Source: Chondrus crispus (taxonomy: Eukaryota > Rhodophyta > Florideophyceae > Gigartinales > Gigartinaceae). From it: a stretch of DNA of 64,000 bases. A program made the translations under genes and the position numbers. The stretch covers positions 137,681 through 201,680 of the forward strand of contig NW_005179048.1 of the NCBI RefSeq assembly GCF_000350225.1, given 5' to 3'. This document shows positions 41,147-52,974 of this stretch, piece after piece. Under the pieces are notes generated by a model, which saw nothing but the letters and a program-made list of their open reading frames with translations, made no database searches and had not been told where the DNA came from. Position 1 is the first letter of the stretch; the number at the start of each line of letters is the position of its first letter.

Positions 41147-42083
41147 GAAAAATGAACTCAACAAACGATTCGATATGAAAGACCTTGGCGAAGCGAAGAC
41201 TTGTATTGGTCTAGAGATCGACCGTATACGTTCTAAACACGTCCTGACCGTCACGCAGTCGAAGTATGCCCAAGCAGTACTGAAACGGTTCAAAATGTCG
41301 GCATGCAATCCTTGCGTTACTCCGATGGAACAGTCTCGACATGTCACAATGCAAGTGGCCGAAACTGGCACTGATGACAACCCATGCTTTGAACCATATC
41401 GTCAGGCCATTGGATGTCTAATGTTCCTAATGGTCGGGACCCGCCCCGATATTGCGTATGCCATTGGAAAGTTATCTCAACACTGTGCCGACCCTCACGA
41501 GTCGCACTGGTCAGGTGTGAAACGTGTTTTGAGATACTTGCGTGGGTCCCAGCATCTTGGAATAGTGTTTAGTAAAGATGATCTTGGTACGGAACTTCAT
41601 GGGTATAGCGACGCAGATTGGGGTGGATGCCTTGAATCACGGAAATCAACGAGTGGGTACGTGTTCAAGCTTTGTGATGGGCCTATCAGTTGGGCTTCCC
41701 GGAAACAAACAGTAGTTGCAAAGTCTACTTGTGAGGCAGAATACATCGCACTCAGTGAAGCATGCAAAGAGGCTGCGTGGCTTCGACGCTTCCATGCTGA
41801 TGTACTTGGTGCGAATTCGGATCCAACAATTCGCGTTGGATGTGACAACGCTGGTACGATTGCGTTTGCTCAGAACGAATCTACAAATCGTCGCAACAAC
41901 CACATTGATATTACGTATCATTTTGTTCGAGATGCGGTGCAGCGAAAACTGGTCACATTGTACCATTGTCCGACAACAGAAATGCCAGCCGATATGCTGA
42001 CCAAACCACTTGGTGGCGTGCTGTTTGAAAAGTTCGTGGGCATGGTTGGGCTTTCCGAGTGCAAAGCTGCCCAAAGCATGTGA
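41147..42083 (+). pseudogene. Copia A1: end of RT and RNase H, inverted relative to the 5' part
   Basis: The plus strand reads K-N-E-L-N-K-R-F-D-M-K-D-L-G, then the full RNase H domain with D in Y-S-D-A-D-W, E in C-E-A-E-Y and D in G-C-D-N-A-G, and ends at the family stop TGA 42081-42083. It matches A2 from 58471 leftwards. Polypurine tract and 3' LTR follow in the normal order. Confidence 0.92.
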
Positions 42084-42084
42084 T

Positions 42085-42093
42085 CGAAGGGAG
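42085..42093 (+). other. Polypurine tract of A1
   Basis: GAAGGGAGG directly abuts the LTR; it primes plus-strand DNA synthesis in copia elements. Confidence 0.8.
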
Positions 42094-43358
42094 GTATTGA
42101 AAATGTGCGACCACATGCTGCTATCTGAAAAGGTCAAAATCGAGTGACACGTGTACATGACTGCACGGTCCGGGCGCTCTTACCCATATCACGACATGAC
42201 ACGTGTAAAATCCCAGATTTTGGGGTTCCGGGGACGAAAGTGGCCTCTCGGAGGGTCATGCAAATTTGCATAGTTTTGCCAAGTGGAACCTTGGCCCGTA
42301 GCACTATAGACTACACAGGAAATACTGCAATTCTATTGGCCCTCAGGTCTAATGCTGCAAATCTATTGGTCGAGCGTTGTCCACGTGTGCGTCATTGGCC
42401 TTGTGATGTACTTTAAATGGCCTGTATATGCCATAATTACGTTGTTTTGGGGGTTTCAAGTGGTTTGCCATGGTTGTAATGGGTAATTGCATGGGGCCCC
42501 CAGGCGGGACACATGTATGCCGTGTACACATGTACACGTCGCCAGGTGGATTCGTGTACGTACACATGTACACGCATCCAGGTGTATGCACATGAGGGTT
42601 TACAGTTTTACAGTGTCAGACTGTTTGCGATCCTGCGCGTGTCCGAGTACAGTACATGTGAATCAAAAGTACAACAAGTACTTCTCGCGAGAGGAATACA
42701 GTTGTGCGATTATTCTGTGTACGCGTCACGCTGTATGCGAGTCTTGCGTGAGCACGCGCCGTTGCACTGTGCTCTCGTCATGGTGCGCCGTTGGATGCAA
42801 GTTCATGACAGTACTCGTGTGATTTACATGTATTCTCATGTGAGTTGTGTAGAAAGTCTGGATGCACATTGTTATAACTTGCCATAATTGTCTGACAGTG
42901 CTTGGCGATATTAGTAAGGTGAGAAACAAGGATACGTATGGCGATTGTGATATGAAAGACGTTTGCGTTGTTGGAAATAGACAAGTGCCAAGTTGTTCGT
43001 TGCACAACAATGAAGTCTGGCATGACTGGATGCAGATTAGTAAGGTGTGAAACAGTTGCATGCATAGGGCCATGGTTTACAGTCATTTGGAATGTGTAGA
43101 AATAGTTGTGAGCTAATAGTTACGAATCGATTCGTAACGTGGAAATCGAACAGTATGGTCGGGCCACAAGAGGACCGCGCTTGGTCGCGCATAGTAGAGT
43201 ATGGTTTACTGGGAGTCGGAGTAGAGCGATAGTGTAGCACTCGAAGTGTATAAGTATCGCAGGAAAACGGCTTCAAAGTAAACCTCGGCACCAACTCCTT
43301 CACTCACACACATCAACCTGCCCTCCTTCTTTTCCTTGCCCCTCCGAACCTACCATTA
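42094..43358 (+). mobile_element. Family A LTR, 3' LTR of A1
   Basis: 1265 bp in plus orientation, TATTGAAAATG to CCTACCATTA, opposite in direction to the other A1 LTR. It ends inside the 3' end of family B pol (B1). It contains the 20-bp palindrome GTTACGAATCGATTCGTAAC at 43119-43138. Confidence 0.9.
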
Positions 43359-46300
43359 TGCTTTTACTGGACACTGCAAGCCCCAGAAGTTCTACAAACT
43401 TCTGGAATAGAATTCGCCCAAGTGCTTTTGTTAAGATATCCGCAGGCATCAAAGTGGTCGGACAATGCGACAAATACACAATGTTTCTCTTAATAGCATC
43501 TCGTACGTAGTGGTATTTTACATCAACATGTTTGTTGCGACGGTTGATCGATTCATTCTGTGCAAACGAAATCGTCCCTGCATTGTCACACCCCATCATG
43601 ATCGTGGGATCAGAATCAAGTCCGAGGACATCAGCAACAACTTGACGCAACCAGGTCGCCTCCTTACACGCTTCACATAGTGCAATGCACTCAGCTTCAC
43701 ACGTCGAAGTCGCAACCGCAGTCTGTTTCCGGGAACTCCAACTGATAGCTCCACCATAGAACTTGAAAACATATCCGCTGGTCGACTTGCGAGAGTCTGA
43801 ACAACCGGCCCAGTCAGAATCACTGAAACCGACCGAGCAACTCCGGCGATTTGGATTTATTGTCAAACACGATTCCTAAGTTTCCAGTCCCTTGCACGTA
43901 TCGCATTACTCGTTTTACACCTGCCCAGTGTGACTCACATGGGTTGGCAGAATGTTGGGAAAGCTTTCCAATGGCGTATGCCAAGTCTGGACGAGTGCCA
44001 ACCATCAAGTACATAAGGCAACCGACTGCCTCACGATACGGTGCCTTTGTTTCGGAGTCGTTTTCGATAGAATTCGTGGTTGTGTGACCTTGTTCCATTG
44101 GAGTCAGAGAAGGGTTACAAGTCGACATTTTAAAACGGTCAAGCACATTTGATGCATACTTAGTTTGAGTGACACTCAATGTCTTGATAGTGCAATCTCT
44201 TTGAATCTCAAGATCAATGCAGACTATTGCTTCACCATCTCAAACCGTTTGTTAAGCTCCCCCTTCATCCATTTGATGGCATGGATATCACTACCAGCGA
44301 GCAACAAGTCATCGACATAAAGTGCAATTAGCATGATAGTGTTACCAATGCGTTTAATGTAGAGGCACGGATCACTACGTGAAGTCTCAAATCCCAATTC
44401 ACCGAGTGAGAAATCATCCACTTTGGTATGCCATTGACGATGTGCTTGTTTAAGACCGTAAAGTGCTTTCAAAAGTTTACATACGTGATCACTTTTGCTT
44501 TTGTCAACGCAGCCTTCGGGTTGCTCCATGTAGATGTCTTCATCCAAGTCGCCGTTCAAAAACGCAGTCACGACATCCATCTGATGAAGTTCAAGGTCGT
44601 GATGAGCAACTAAGGCAAGAAGTAGACGAATAGTGGTAAACTTTATGACAGGGGCATATGTCTCAGTATAGTCAAGACCCTGCACTTGCTGGAATCCACG
44701 GGCAACACGTCTGGCTTTTGCACTTTCAACTATATTGCCATTTGCATCAGGCAGCTGCTTGACATTGAAATCCCATCGAGATGTCAAGATGTTTGACGCC
44801 TCAGATCGAGGAACAAGTTTCCAGGTCTGATTCTTAGTCTGCGATGCAAGTTCTTTGTCAATGCCGGTTTGCCAGAATGCAGCTCTAGGACCGTGGGTTG
44901 CTTGTTTGAAAGTCTTGGGACCTTCAATAGCGACATGCGCATGTGAAAGAGGAGCAGCTGCAAAGTTGCTCCTCCACCATGATCCGGGAGGTCTACTGAT
45001 TCGAGACGATCTTCGTACAGCTGGAGTCGGAGTTGGAGAGGTGACATTCGGAGTTTCGACGGGAGGTGATATATCATCTTCATCATTCTCACCTACAGAG
45101 TGTCCTCGTTTTCAATAACCTCCCCTGAAATTTCATCCTCTTCCGACCCAACCTCATTAGCATTTGGGGTATCGGTTTCATTCTCATTGTCGCCACTGAG
45201 CAATACAACGCCAACGTCAGAGTTGATTGAATCTTTTTCATGTGCAGGAATGTCATGCATCCCACATGTCGATTCATCAAACTTGGCATCTCGTGAAACA
45301 ACAACTTTATTCAACTCTCCGTCCCAAAGTTTGTATGCTTTACTGCATTGCGAATAACCGAGAAACATCGCTTCACGCGCTCGCAAGTCAAGCTTACGGA
45401 GCTCTAATTTTGGTAATGTATACCAACACTTTGACCCAAATACTCGCAAATGGCCAACATTTGGAGTTGACTTCATCCAAATGTGATGGGGAGTCGTGTT
45501 AACTGGCAAAGCCCGTGAAGTAACTTGATTGCGTACATATACTGCAGTGGCAAGAGCCTCTGCCCAGAATCGTTTACTGACTTGTTTATGAGAAAGCATG
45601 GAACGGACAAGATCAATCAAGGTTCGATTCAAACGTTCAGCAACACCGTTTTGTTCAGGTGTGTAGGCAGTGGTGAGCTGGTGCTGTGTACCGTTTGAAT
45701 CCAAATATGACTTGAATTCTGTCGACAAGTACTCTCCCCCTCGATCAGTGCGAAGCACCTTCACTTTGCGACCAGTGTGGGTTTGGGCAAACTGTTCATA
45801 CAACTTGTATTTTGCGAAGGCCTCAGATTTATTTCGCATCGTGTACACAACAACCCAGTTCGAGTGATCATCTACAAATGTAATGAAGTATCTCCAACCA
45901 CCAATAGACTGTACTTCGAGCGGACCGCAAACGTCAGAATGTACCAAGTCAAGACAGTTCTGTGATCGAGACGATGATCGCTGTTTCGGGATTACTGATC
46001 GCGTTGCTTTGCCAAACACACACGCAGGACAAACGAGAGAGTGATTGTCAGACTTTCGATTCATTGCTCTGATCACATCGCTTTGACGAACATTGATGCC
46101 ACTTACCACACTATTGTGAATCATTGATGCGATTCCTTGTACGTTAACATGGGCCATTCGTTCATGTAGCGTCTGCAAGGTAACTACGTGAGCAGAGAAA
46201 GTTTCATTCATGACGTCAAGTATGAATAAATCCCCAACTTGACTAGCTGTGGCAACTAGAGTTGGTCCTGCAGTAACGATGCATTTGTCATTTTCAAATG

Positions 46301-46946
46301 ACACTTGCAAGCCCTTTGAAACGATTTGGCTAACAGACAGAAGCGAGTATCCGAAATCAGGGACATGCAAAACGTTGGACAATTTGCAAGGATGTGGACT
46401 ACCATTGACGTTCAACATGAATTCTACCTCGCCACGACCAGCGACATTGGCTCTAGCCTTCGTGCCCATCTCGACTGATCCAGATTGCATCTGTTCATAA
46501 GTATCGAACAAAGAGCGATCAAATGTAATGTGGGCACTGCAACCGGAATCCACAAGCCATGACCCTGCGTTTACTGCCTTTCTTTCGGGAGAAGAAGTCG
46601 AAAGCAGGCATGTAAAGTCGCTTCCAGCAAAGGCAGCAGTAGAAGTTTCATCTCGAGATACGAATGCACTTGGCTTCATGCCGGGTTTGCGGGACCGGAA
46701 CCCGTCTGGCGGTGCTGGTCGGCGCCCATTCACATCCTTGCCCCAGCAACGCGCTGCAGTGTGTCCATGTCGATTACAGTTCGTACATCTCATATCACGT
46801 CGAATAGGCATGCGATTGACAAGTGCAGGTGCGTGGGGTGAAGTAGTAGAAGCGGTCTTCATGCTCTCTCGTTGTTCCTCTTGCAGCAGACGACTCTTCA
46901 CAAAATCGAGTCCAAACACTTTATCCTCATTGCCAAGTGCGTCAAG
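43359..46946 (-). pseudogene. Copia B1: protease to RNase H, multiple frameshifts and stops
   Basis: Family B is related to A at protein level but clearly diverged. From right to left on the minus strand: Gag tail and CCHC knuckle (C-T-N-C-N-R-H-G-H-T-A-A-R-C), protease (L-V-D-S-G-C-S-A-H), integrase (H-S-D-V-C-G-P, then L-R-T-D-R-G-G-E-Y and N-G-V-A-E-R-L), RT (Y-V-D-D-L-L-L-A-G-S-D near 44310) and RNase H (S-D-S-D-W-A-G-C). The frame is broken near 45093, near 44785, at a TAG near 44224 and near 43850, so it cannot be expressed. The 3' end is cut by the A1 LTR at 43358; its own 3' LTR is gone. Confidence 0.9.
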
Positions 46947-47886
46947 TAATGGTAGGTCAGCGGGGCGAAGGGGATTCGAAGGACGGTTGATGAGGTGAAG
47001 TTGAAGGATTGGGTACCGATTTACTTTGAGTCGCCAACTTCTGGCACTACTTATACACTTCTGCAATATTCTAGAACTCTACTATCAAACACTACGACAC
47101 ACATACTACAAATGTATTGGCTCTAACACATGTGCCCGTCTTGCTACTCGGCCAAACTGGCGATGGCCCAACAAACAGAACAGAAAACCGCCTTACGAAT
47201 TACCACTGTCATGACGGAGAAATTAGTAAGGCAGTACAACAAAGCACAGCAAAGCACAAATTCCCTTACTATTCCAAATCCAGCGTGGCACAAATTCGTA
47301 AGGCACGTTTACAGCTCACACGTTGCCTTACGAATTCAAATCAATCCTGCAAGGACTGTTTACAGCGCACACGTTGCCTTATGAATCTGAATCTCTCGTG
47401 AGGTCCTGTCCACTGTCAATTACAACAGTGCACATTTTGCCTTACGAATTCAAAAACTCGCGCAACGGTATCTTTGTGTCCTGCTGTACCCGTACTGCAC
47501 TCCATGGACGCTGTAAACCTTTGGCACGTGCCAGGCACCCGCCACCAAGGTTCTACACTTTGGCTGTAAGACTGCAGGCGTACTGTACGCGTCCGGCAGT
47601 GTAATGAGGACATGTGTGCAGGTCATACACGTGTCGGGCGGAGAAAATGAAACATTCTCAGATTGTACAGTACACCGCAACCGTGTACATATTTCACACG
47701 TGTACAGGTTGAAAATCAAACTTGCTCCTGAAGTACTGTAGAGTGCAACCGTGTACAGAAATCACACGTGTACACGTTGAAAATGAAACTTGCTCAGCTC
47801 GTCACGCAGAGTGTTTTCCATTTTACACGTGTCATACCTGTCGTCGTTTGTCATGCATATCAGCATGTGGTCGTAGAATTACAACA
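46947..47886 (-). mobile_element. Solo LTR of a third family (C) inside B1 gag, TSD TCAAG
   Basis: 940 bp from TAATGGTAGG to TTACAACA on the plus strand. The Gag reading resumes on both sides with TCAAG duplicated (46942-46946 and 47887-47891), which fixes the ends exactly: TGTTGTAATTC ... CCTACCATTA on the minus strand. TATAAGTA lies at 47055-47048. It shares end sequences and the TATA region with family A, but the middle differs, so it is a separate family. Solo LTRs arise by recombination between the two LTRs of a complete element. Confidence 0.85.
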
Positions 47887-48386
47887 TCAAGTGCAACAAT
47901 CAAGTTATCAAATCGTGGAGGCAAACCATTTAACACAGCCATTGCAATTTCTTTATCGTCAATCTCAACACTCATTGAATGAAATCTGGCAGCAAGTTGC
48001 TTCACACGATTGATGAACACGAGCACTTTCTCGGATGGGAGCATGGATACAGTGTAAAAGTCGCGACGGGCGGCAAGTTTGTTGAGCAAAGTGTGACGCT
48101 CAAACACATTCAGAATCGCCTCCCATGTTTCTTTTGCACTGCTACACCCTCGCACATGTTGCAAGTAGTCATCAGAAAGCGTGAGTCCGATGACTGCCTT
48201 TGCTTTTGCGTCACCACGAATCCACTTCCTGCGATCATCTGAGGTCGCATTTTCCGATATATCATCAAAAACGTATTGATCGACATCTCGGAGAGCAAGC
48301 AGTAGCTGGATTTTCTGCTTCCAGATGTAAAAGGTAGATGCGGTCAGCTTCTCGATTCTGACCGATCCAGAGCTTTGGTCATCCAT
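47887..48386 (-). pseudogene. Copia B1: Gag N-terminal part
   Basis: ATG 48386 (M-D-D-Q-S-S-G-S-V-R) starts family B Gag, with W-K-Q-K-I-Q-L-L-L-A-L-R-D-V-D-Q-Y and L-L-N-K-L-A-A-R-R. It runs to the family C solo LTR; the rest of Gag follows at 46946 and below. Confidence 0.9.
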
Positions 48387-48568
48387 TTCGCCGAATGGAT
48401 GTACCCTTCGAGTATACAAGGTCTTCTGTTCCGGGATCCAAAGCCGTTAACCGATAGTCAACACAATGGCAAGCCCACCCGTATAGGAAGTTTGTAGCGA
48501 TTACTCGGAAACGTTCTTGGTGCTTGTTCCCGGCGGAGTGGAACAAGCGAATTCTTCTTAAAAATGCC

Positions 48569-48875
48569 TTAGGGCGCTACCCCTATATGTCGGCCAGTGC
48601 GGGTCTCTCGACTGTGAACTAAATCAAACGTGCCACGAGTAAGCACAACAACTTTGCCTGTAGACGAACCAGGACTTTTGGTCACTACCGCGAACGGTCC
48701 CTGCAACCTAAATCGGCTTGTCCAAACTTGATACGGTACTGCCTCAAGGGTCTCCTACAACACAAGAATGAAACTGCCTTCGTTGTACTCGTGTGATTTG
48801 TTCACAATCACTCCTTGGGTCACCCTCTTCCGTGCGAACTTAATCAAGGTACGCGACTTTATACACGTATAGTGA
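48569..48875 (-). pseudogene. B1 leader ORF (integrase-C-terminus-like), one nonsense codon
   Basis: The leader between primer site and gag contains a frame with G-V-I-V-N-K-S-H-E-Y, G-S-F-I-L-V-L, V-P-Y-Q-V-W-T-S-R-F-R-L and G-P-F-A-V-V-T, ending I-G-V-A-P and TAA 48571-48569. Only one stop interrupts it, TAG at 48757-48755. In copy B2 that codon is TGG, while B2 has a different lesion. The pattern (Gly-x-Phe-hydrophobic, then Gly-Pro-Phe-x-Val) recalls the SH3-like C-terminus of gypsy integrases, but this is only a resemblance. No ATG is obvious, so splicing or an older upstream part is possible. Confidence 0.45.
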
Positions 48876-49104
48876 GAGGTTCAGTGTTTAGGCACGTATT
48901 CTCTTCACCCAGGGGACCGAAGTCGTACCTAGAGGGCTAATACCGAGAGCGTTACCCACACCGCCGACGCACCTCCCGAAGGCAGAGTGCGGATCGACTA
49001 GACCAGTACACTGTGATCCTCCCCGAGGATCAGTAATTCGTCTCTCGACGATTCTTGGTCGGACCCTCGCTCAAGTCAGATTTCCAATGGCACCAGCCTT
49101 TCAC

Positions 49105-49440
49105 CAAGAGCGAGGGTATGTTCCACTGAGGATTTGGCAGTGCGTTGGCCACTAGGGACTTTCTTCCTCCCGACTAGCGGAAGGCTCACCCACAGCTCAC
49201 ACAACGACTGCCACGACAAAGCACAAAAAATGAGAACTGACAGACCACTGAGGATTTCCAAAAACTGGGAAATCGGCTGAAACAGTGATGAAAACGACGG
49301 CGAAAACTGAAAAAACTGAAAAACTAAACTCGAAAGCGGAGACTGAAACTGATACCTTCTTCTTCTGCTTGACGAGCTGAACAATCTGATACTTGAACGA
49401 CGGTGAAACTCGAACTTGAACCAAAACGAAGACGACGATC
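49105..49440 (-). other. B1 leader adjacent to the primer site
   Basis: In RNA sense it is T/C/G-rich and poor in A like the family A leader, and carries one copy of the roughly 121-bp unit that is doubled in B2. No ORF is supported. Confidence 0.55.
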
Positions 49441-49449
49441 AGCGTTGAA

Positions 49450-49463
49450 CTGGGCCCATAACC
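49450..49463 (-). other. Primer-binding site of B1 (initiator tRNA-Met)
   Basis: CTGGGCCCATAACC on the plus strand, directly followed by the LTR. The same 14 bases are used by families A and B. Confidence 0.85.
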
Positions 49464-50234
49464 TACAGAAAGGTCAGCGGGGCAGAGGGAAGAAGGATGG
49501 TTGAAGGTTGCTGGTGGTTGACGGGAAAAGAAGTTGATACCATTTCACTCTTGGTCGCCAACTATTGGCGCTACTTATATTCTTCGAACTACATACAATT
49601 CGAGCCATTAGGGCTGGTCACGTGACTCTCCCTCTTGCACTCGTTGATAATCAAGTGACTCTCCCTGTTGCACTCTTGGTTGATAATCAAGTGACTCTCC
49701 TACTTCCACTCTCGGTTGATAATCAAATGACTCTCCTTCTTGCACTCTCGGTTGATAATCAAATGACTCTCCTACTTCCACTCTCGGTTGATAATCAAAT
49801 GACTTTCCTACTTGCACTCTCTCTTGCTAATAATTTGCGACCGTTTGAGAGTCAGTAATATCTGAATGTACTGTACTGTAGATTACAGAATTTACACTAC
49901 CATTAATAACCACTGTGGCACATACGTCATACGTGTCACACACGTGTAGGACAAATGTCATACGTGTCACACACGTGTCAAATCGAGAAAAATGAAACAT
50001 GTTCAGAATGTACTGTAGAGTGCCACAAGGCACATAACTTACACGTGTCAACACCAAAATTGAAACATGCTCGGAAATAATAGGAAAGTGCAACCGTGTA
50101 CAAATATGACACGTGTCCACGTTGAAGACCAAACATCCTGAGAATGCTCTTGCAAGCATTTTAGGTTTCGTCGACGTACACGTGTAATATCTGTCCAGGC
50201 TTGTAGTTTAGCATGTGGTCGAAGATTTCCAACA
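49464..50234 (-). mobile_element. Family B LTR, 5' LTR of B1
   Basis: 771 bp, TGTTGGAAATC ... CTTTCTGTA on the minus strand; same length as the B2 LTR. TATAAGTA is at 49579-49572. It contains several ACACGTGT-type palindromes (about 49920-49985 and 50035-50115). It is inserted in a degenerate A-like LTR at a TCAAG. Confidence 0.88.
49640..49850. repeat. 35-36-bp minisatellite in the B1 LTR
   Basis: About five units of TTGATAATCAARTGACTCTC plus a C/T-rich spacer. TTGATAATCAA is itself a palindrome. It lies about 60-270 bp upstream of the TATA box, a position suited to enhancer repeats. Confidence 0.8.
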
Positions 50235-51124
50235 TCAAGTTTTTCACCATGGTTGTAATGGGTAATTACGTGTGGCCTTGGCGCTGGACACTTGTGTGCG
50301 GTGTACACATGTACACATCGCCAGGTTGCTGCGTGTATGTACACCTGTACACGTCGCCTACATTCGGTCCGGCGCGTGTCCGAGCACAGTACATGTGAAT
50401 TAAAAGTACAACAAGTATTTCTCGCAAGAGACATGTACTTACGTGAGTATTCAGTGTACGTGTCACGCTGTATGCGACCCTTGCATCAGCATGCGCCGTT
50501 GTGCTACACTCTCGTCAGCATGCGACGTTGTACTGTGCTCTCGTTGTGGTGCGCCGTTGGATGCAAGTTGATGACAGTACTCGTGTGATTCACATCGGAT
50601 ATCACGTGAGATGTGTAGAAAGTCTGGATGCACATTGTTGCTACCCGTCATAGTTGTCTGGCAGTGTGTACCGAAATTAGTAAGGTACGAAACAAGGGCA
50701 TGTATGGGGACTGAGATATGACAGGACTTTGCGTTGTTGGAAATAGAGAGATGCCAAGTTGTTCATTGTGCAAGAATATATTCTGTCATGTCTGGATGCA
50801 GATTAGTAAGGTGTGAAACGATTGCATGCATAGGGCCATGGTTTACAGTCACTCGAAATGTGTAGAAACTGTTGTGCACTGATAGTCAATAGTCAATTGG
50901 TAAGGTGGAAATAGAACAGTGTGGACGGGCCAGAAGAGGACCGCGCTTGGTCGCGCATATGGTGAGTACGGTTTACCAGGTGCCAAAGTAATGGGATAGT
51001 GTAACACTCAAAGTGTATAAGTATCGCCGAAAGACGGCTCCAAGTAAACCTCGGCACCAACTCCTTCACTCACACCCATCAACTTGCCCTCCTTCTTTCC
51101 CTTGCCCCTCCGAACCTACCATTA
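50235..51124 (+). mobile_element. Degenerate family A-like LTR fragment (plus)
   Basis: About 890 bp resemble the last two thirds of the family A LTR, including GGTTGTAATGGGTAATT, TATAAGTA and the CCTACCATTA end at 51115-51124, with many differences. It is older than A1-A3. Confidence 0.7.
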
Positions 51125-51699
51125 TACTGTCATCAACTTGCATCCAACGGCGCACCATAACGAGAGCACAGTACAACGTCGCATGCTGACGAGAGTGTAG
51201 TACAACGGCGCATGCTGATGCAAGGGTCGCATACAGCGTGACGCATACAGTGAATACTCACGTAAGTACATGTCTCTTGTGAGAAATACTTGTTGTACTT
51301 TTAATTCACATTTACTGTACTCGGACACGCACCGGACCGTATGCAGTCGACGTAAACAAGTGTACGTACATGCAGCAACCTGGCGATGTGTACATGTGTA
51401 CACCGCGCACAAGTGTCCAGCGCCAAAGCCACCCGTAATTACCCATTACAACTATGGTGAACAACTTGAAACCCCCGAAATGATGCAATTAAAACGTATA
51501 CCGATCATTCAGGATATATCACCAGCATGACTGCCTATAAGTGGACAATAACAGACCAATAGAATTGCAGCATTCGAACCGACACCCAATAGATTTGCAG
51601 TATTGCCTGTGTAGCCCTATAACGGTTCGGGCCAAATGCAAATTTTCGGCATTTATGCAAATTTGCATAACCCTCCAAAAGTCCACTTTCGTCCCCAGT
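51125..51699 (-). mobile_element. Inverted partner of the degenerate A-like LTR
   Basis: This matches the inside of the previous fragment in reverse: the arms at about 50270-50580 and 51125-51440 form a long imperfect inverted repeat. It contains TATGCAAATTTGCATA, a 16-bp palindrome. The A3 LTR interrupts it at 51700. Confidence 0.65.
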
Positions 51700-52963
51700 A
51701 ATGGTAGGTTCGGAGGGGCAAGGGAAAGAAAGGAGGGCAGGTTGATGTGTGTGAGTGAAGGAGTTGGTGCCGAGGTTTACTTTGAAGCCGTTTTCCTGCG
51801 ATACTTATACACTTCGAGTGCTACACTATCGCTCTACTCCGACTCCCAGTAAACCATACTCTACTATGCGCGACCAAGCGCGGTCCTCTTGTGGCCCGAC
51901 CATACTGTTCGATTTCCACGTTACGAATCGATTCGTAACTATTAGCTCACAACTATTTCTACACATTCCAAATGACTGTAAACCATGGCCCTATGCATGC
52001 AACTGTTTCACACCTTACTAATCTGCATCCAGTCATGCCAGACTTCATTGTTGTGCAACGAACAACTTGGCACTTGTCTATTTCCAACAACGCAAACGTC
52101 TTTCATATCACAATCGCCATACGTATCCTTGCTTCTCACCTTACTAATTTCGCCAAGCACTGTCAGATAATTATGGCAAGTTATAACAATGTGCATCCAG
52201 ACTTTCTACACAACTCACATGAGAATACATGTAAATCACACGAGTACTGTCATGAACTTGCATCCAACGGCGCACCATGACGAGAGCACAGTGCAACGGC
52301 GCGTGCTCACGCAAGACTCGCATACAGCGTGACGCGTACACAGAATAATCGCACAACTGTATTCCTCTTGCGAGAAGTACTTGTTGTACTTTTGATTCAC
52401 ATGTACTGTACTCGGACACGCGCAGGATCGCAAACAGTCTGACACTGTAAAACTGTAAACCCTCATGTGCATACACCTGGATGCGTGTACATGTGTACGT
52501 ACACGAATCCACCTGGCGACGTGTACATGTGTACACGGCATACATGTGTCCCGCCCGGGGGCCCTATGGAATTACCCATTACAACCATGGCAAACCACTT
52601 GAAACCCCCAAAACAACGTAATTATGGCATATACAGGCCATTTAAAGTACATCACAAGGCCAATGACGCACACGTGGACAACGCTCGACCAATAGATTTG
52701 CAGCATTAGACCTGAGGGCCAATAGAATTGCAGTATTTCCTGTGTAGTCTATAGTGCTACGGGCCAAGGTTCCACTTGGCAAAACTATGCAAATTTGCAT
52801 GACCCTCCGAGAGGCCACTTTCGTCCCCGGAACCCCAAAATCTGGGATTTTACACGTGTCATGTCGTGATATGGGTAAGAGCGCCCGGACCGTGCAGTCA
52901 TGTACACGTGTCACTCGATTTTGACCTTTTCAGATAACAGCATGTGGTGGCACATTTTCAATA
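51700..52963 (-). mobile_element. Family A LTR, 3' LTR of A3
   Basis: 1264 bp, minus orientation, complete ends, 20-bp palindrome at 51920-51939. Polypurine tract GAGGGGAGG (minus strand, 52972-52964) abuts it. Confidence 0.9.
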
Positions 52964-52974
52964 CCTCCCCTCGA

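Noticed and set aside
42513-42887. 124-codon frame repeated in every family A LTR (M-Y-A-V-Y-T-C-T)
   Set aside because: It is repeated only because the LTR is repeated; it is Cys/Arg/Val-rich from GTACACATGTAC-type sequence, antisense copies are equally long, and it lies upstream of the LTR TATA box.
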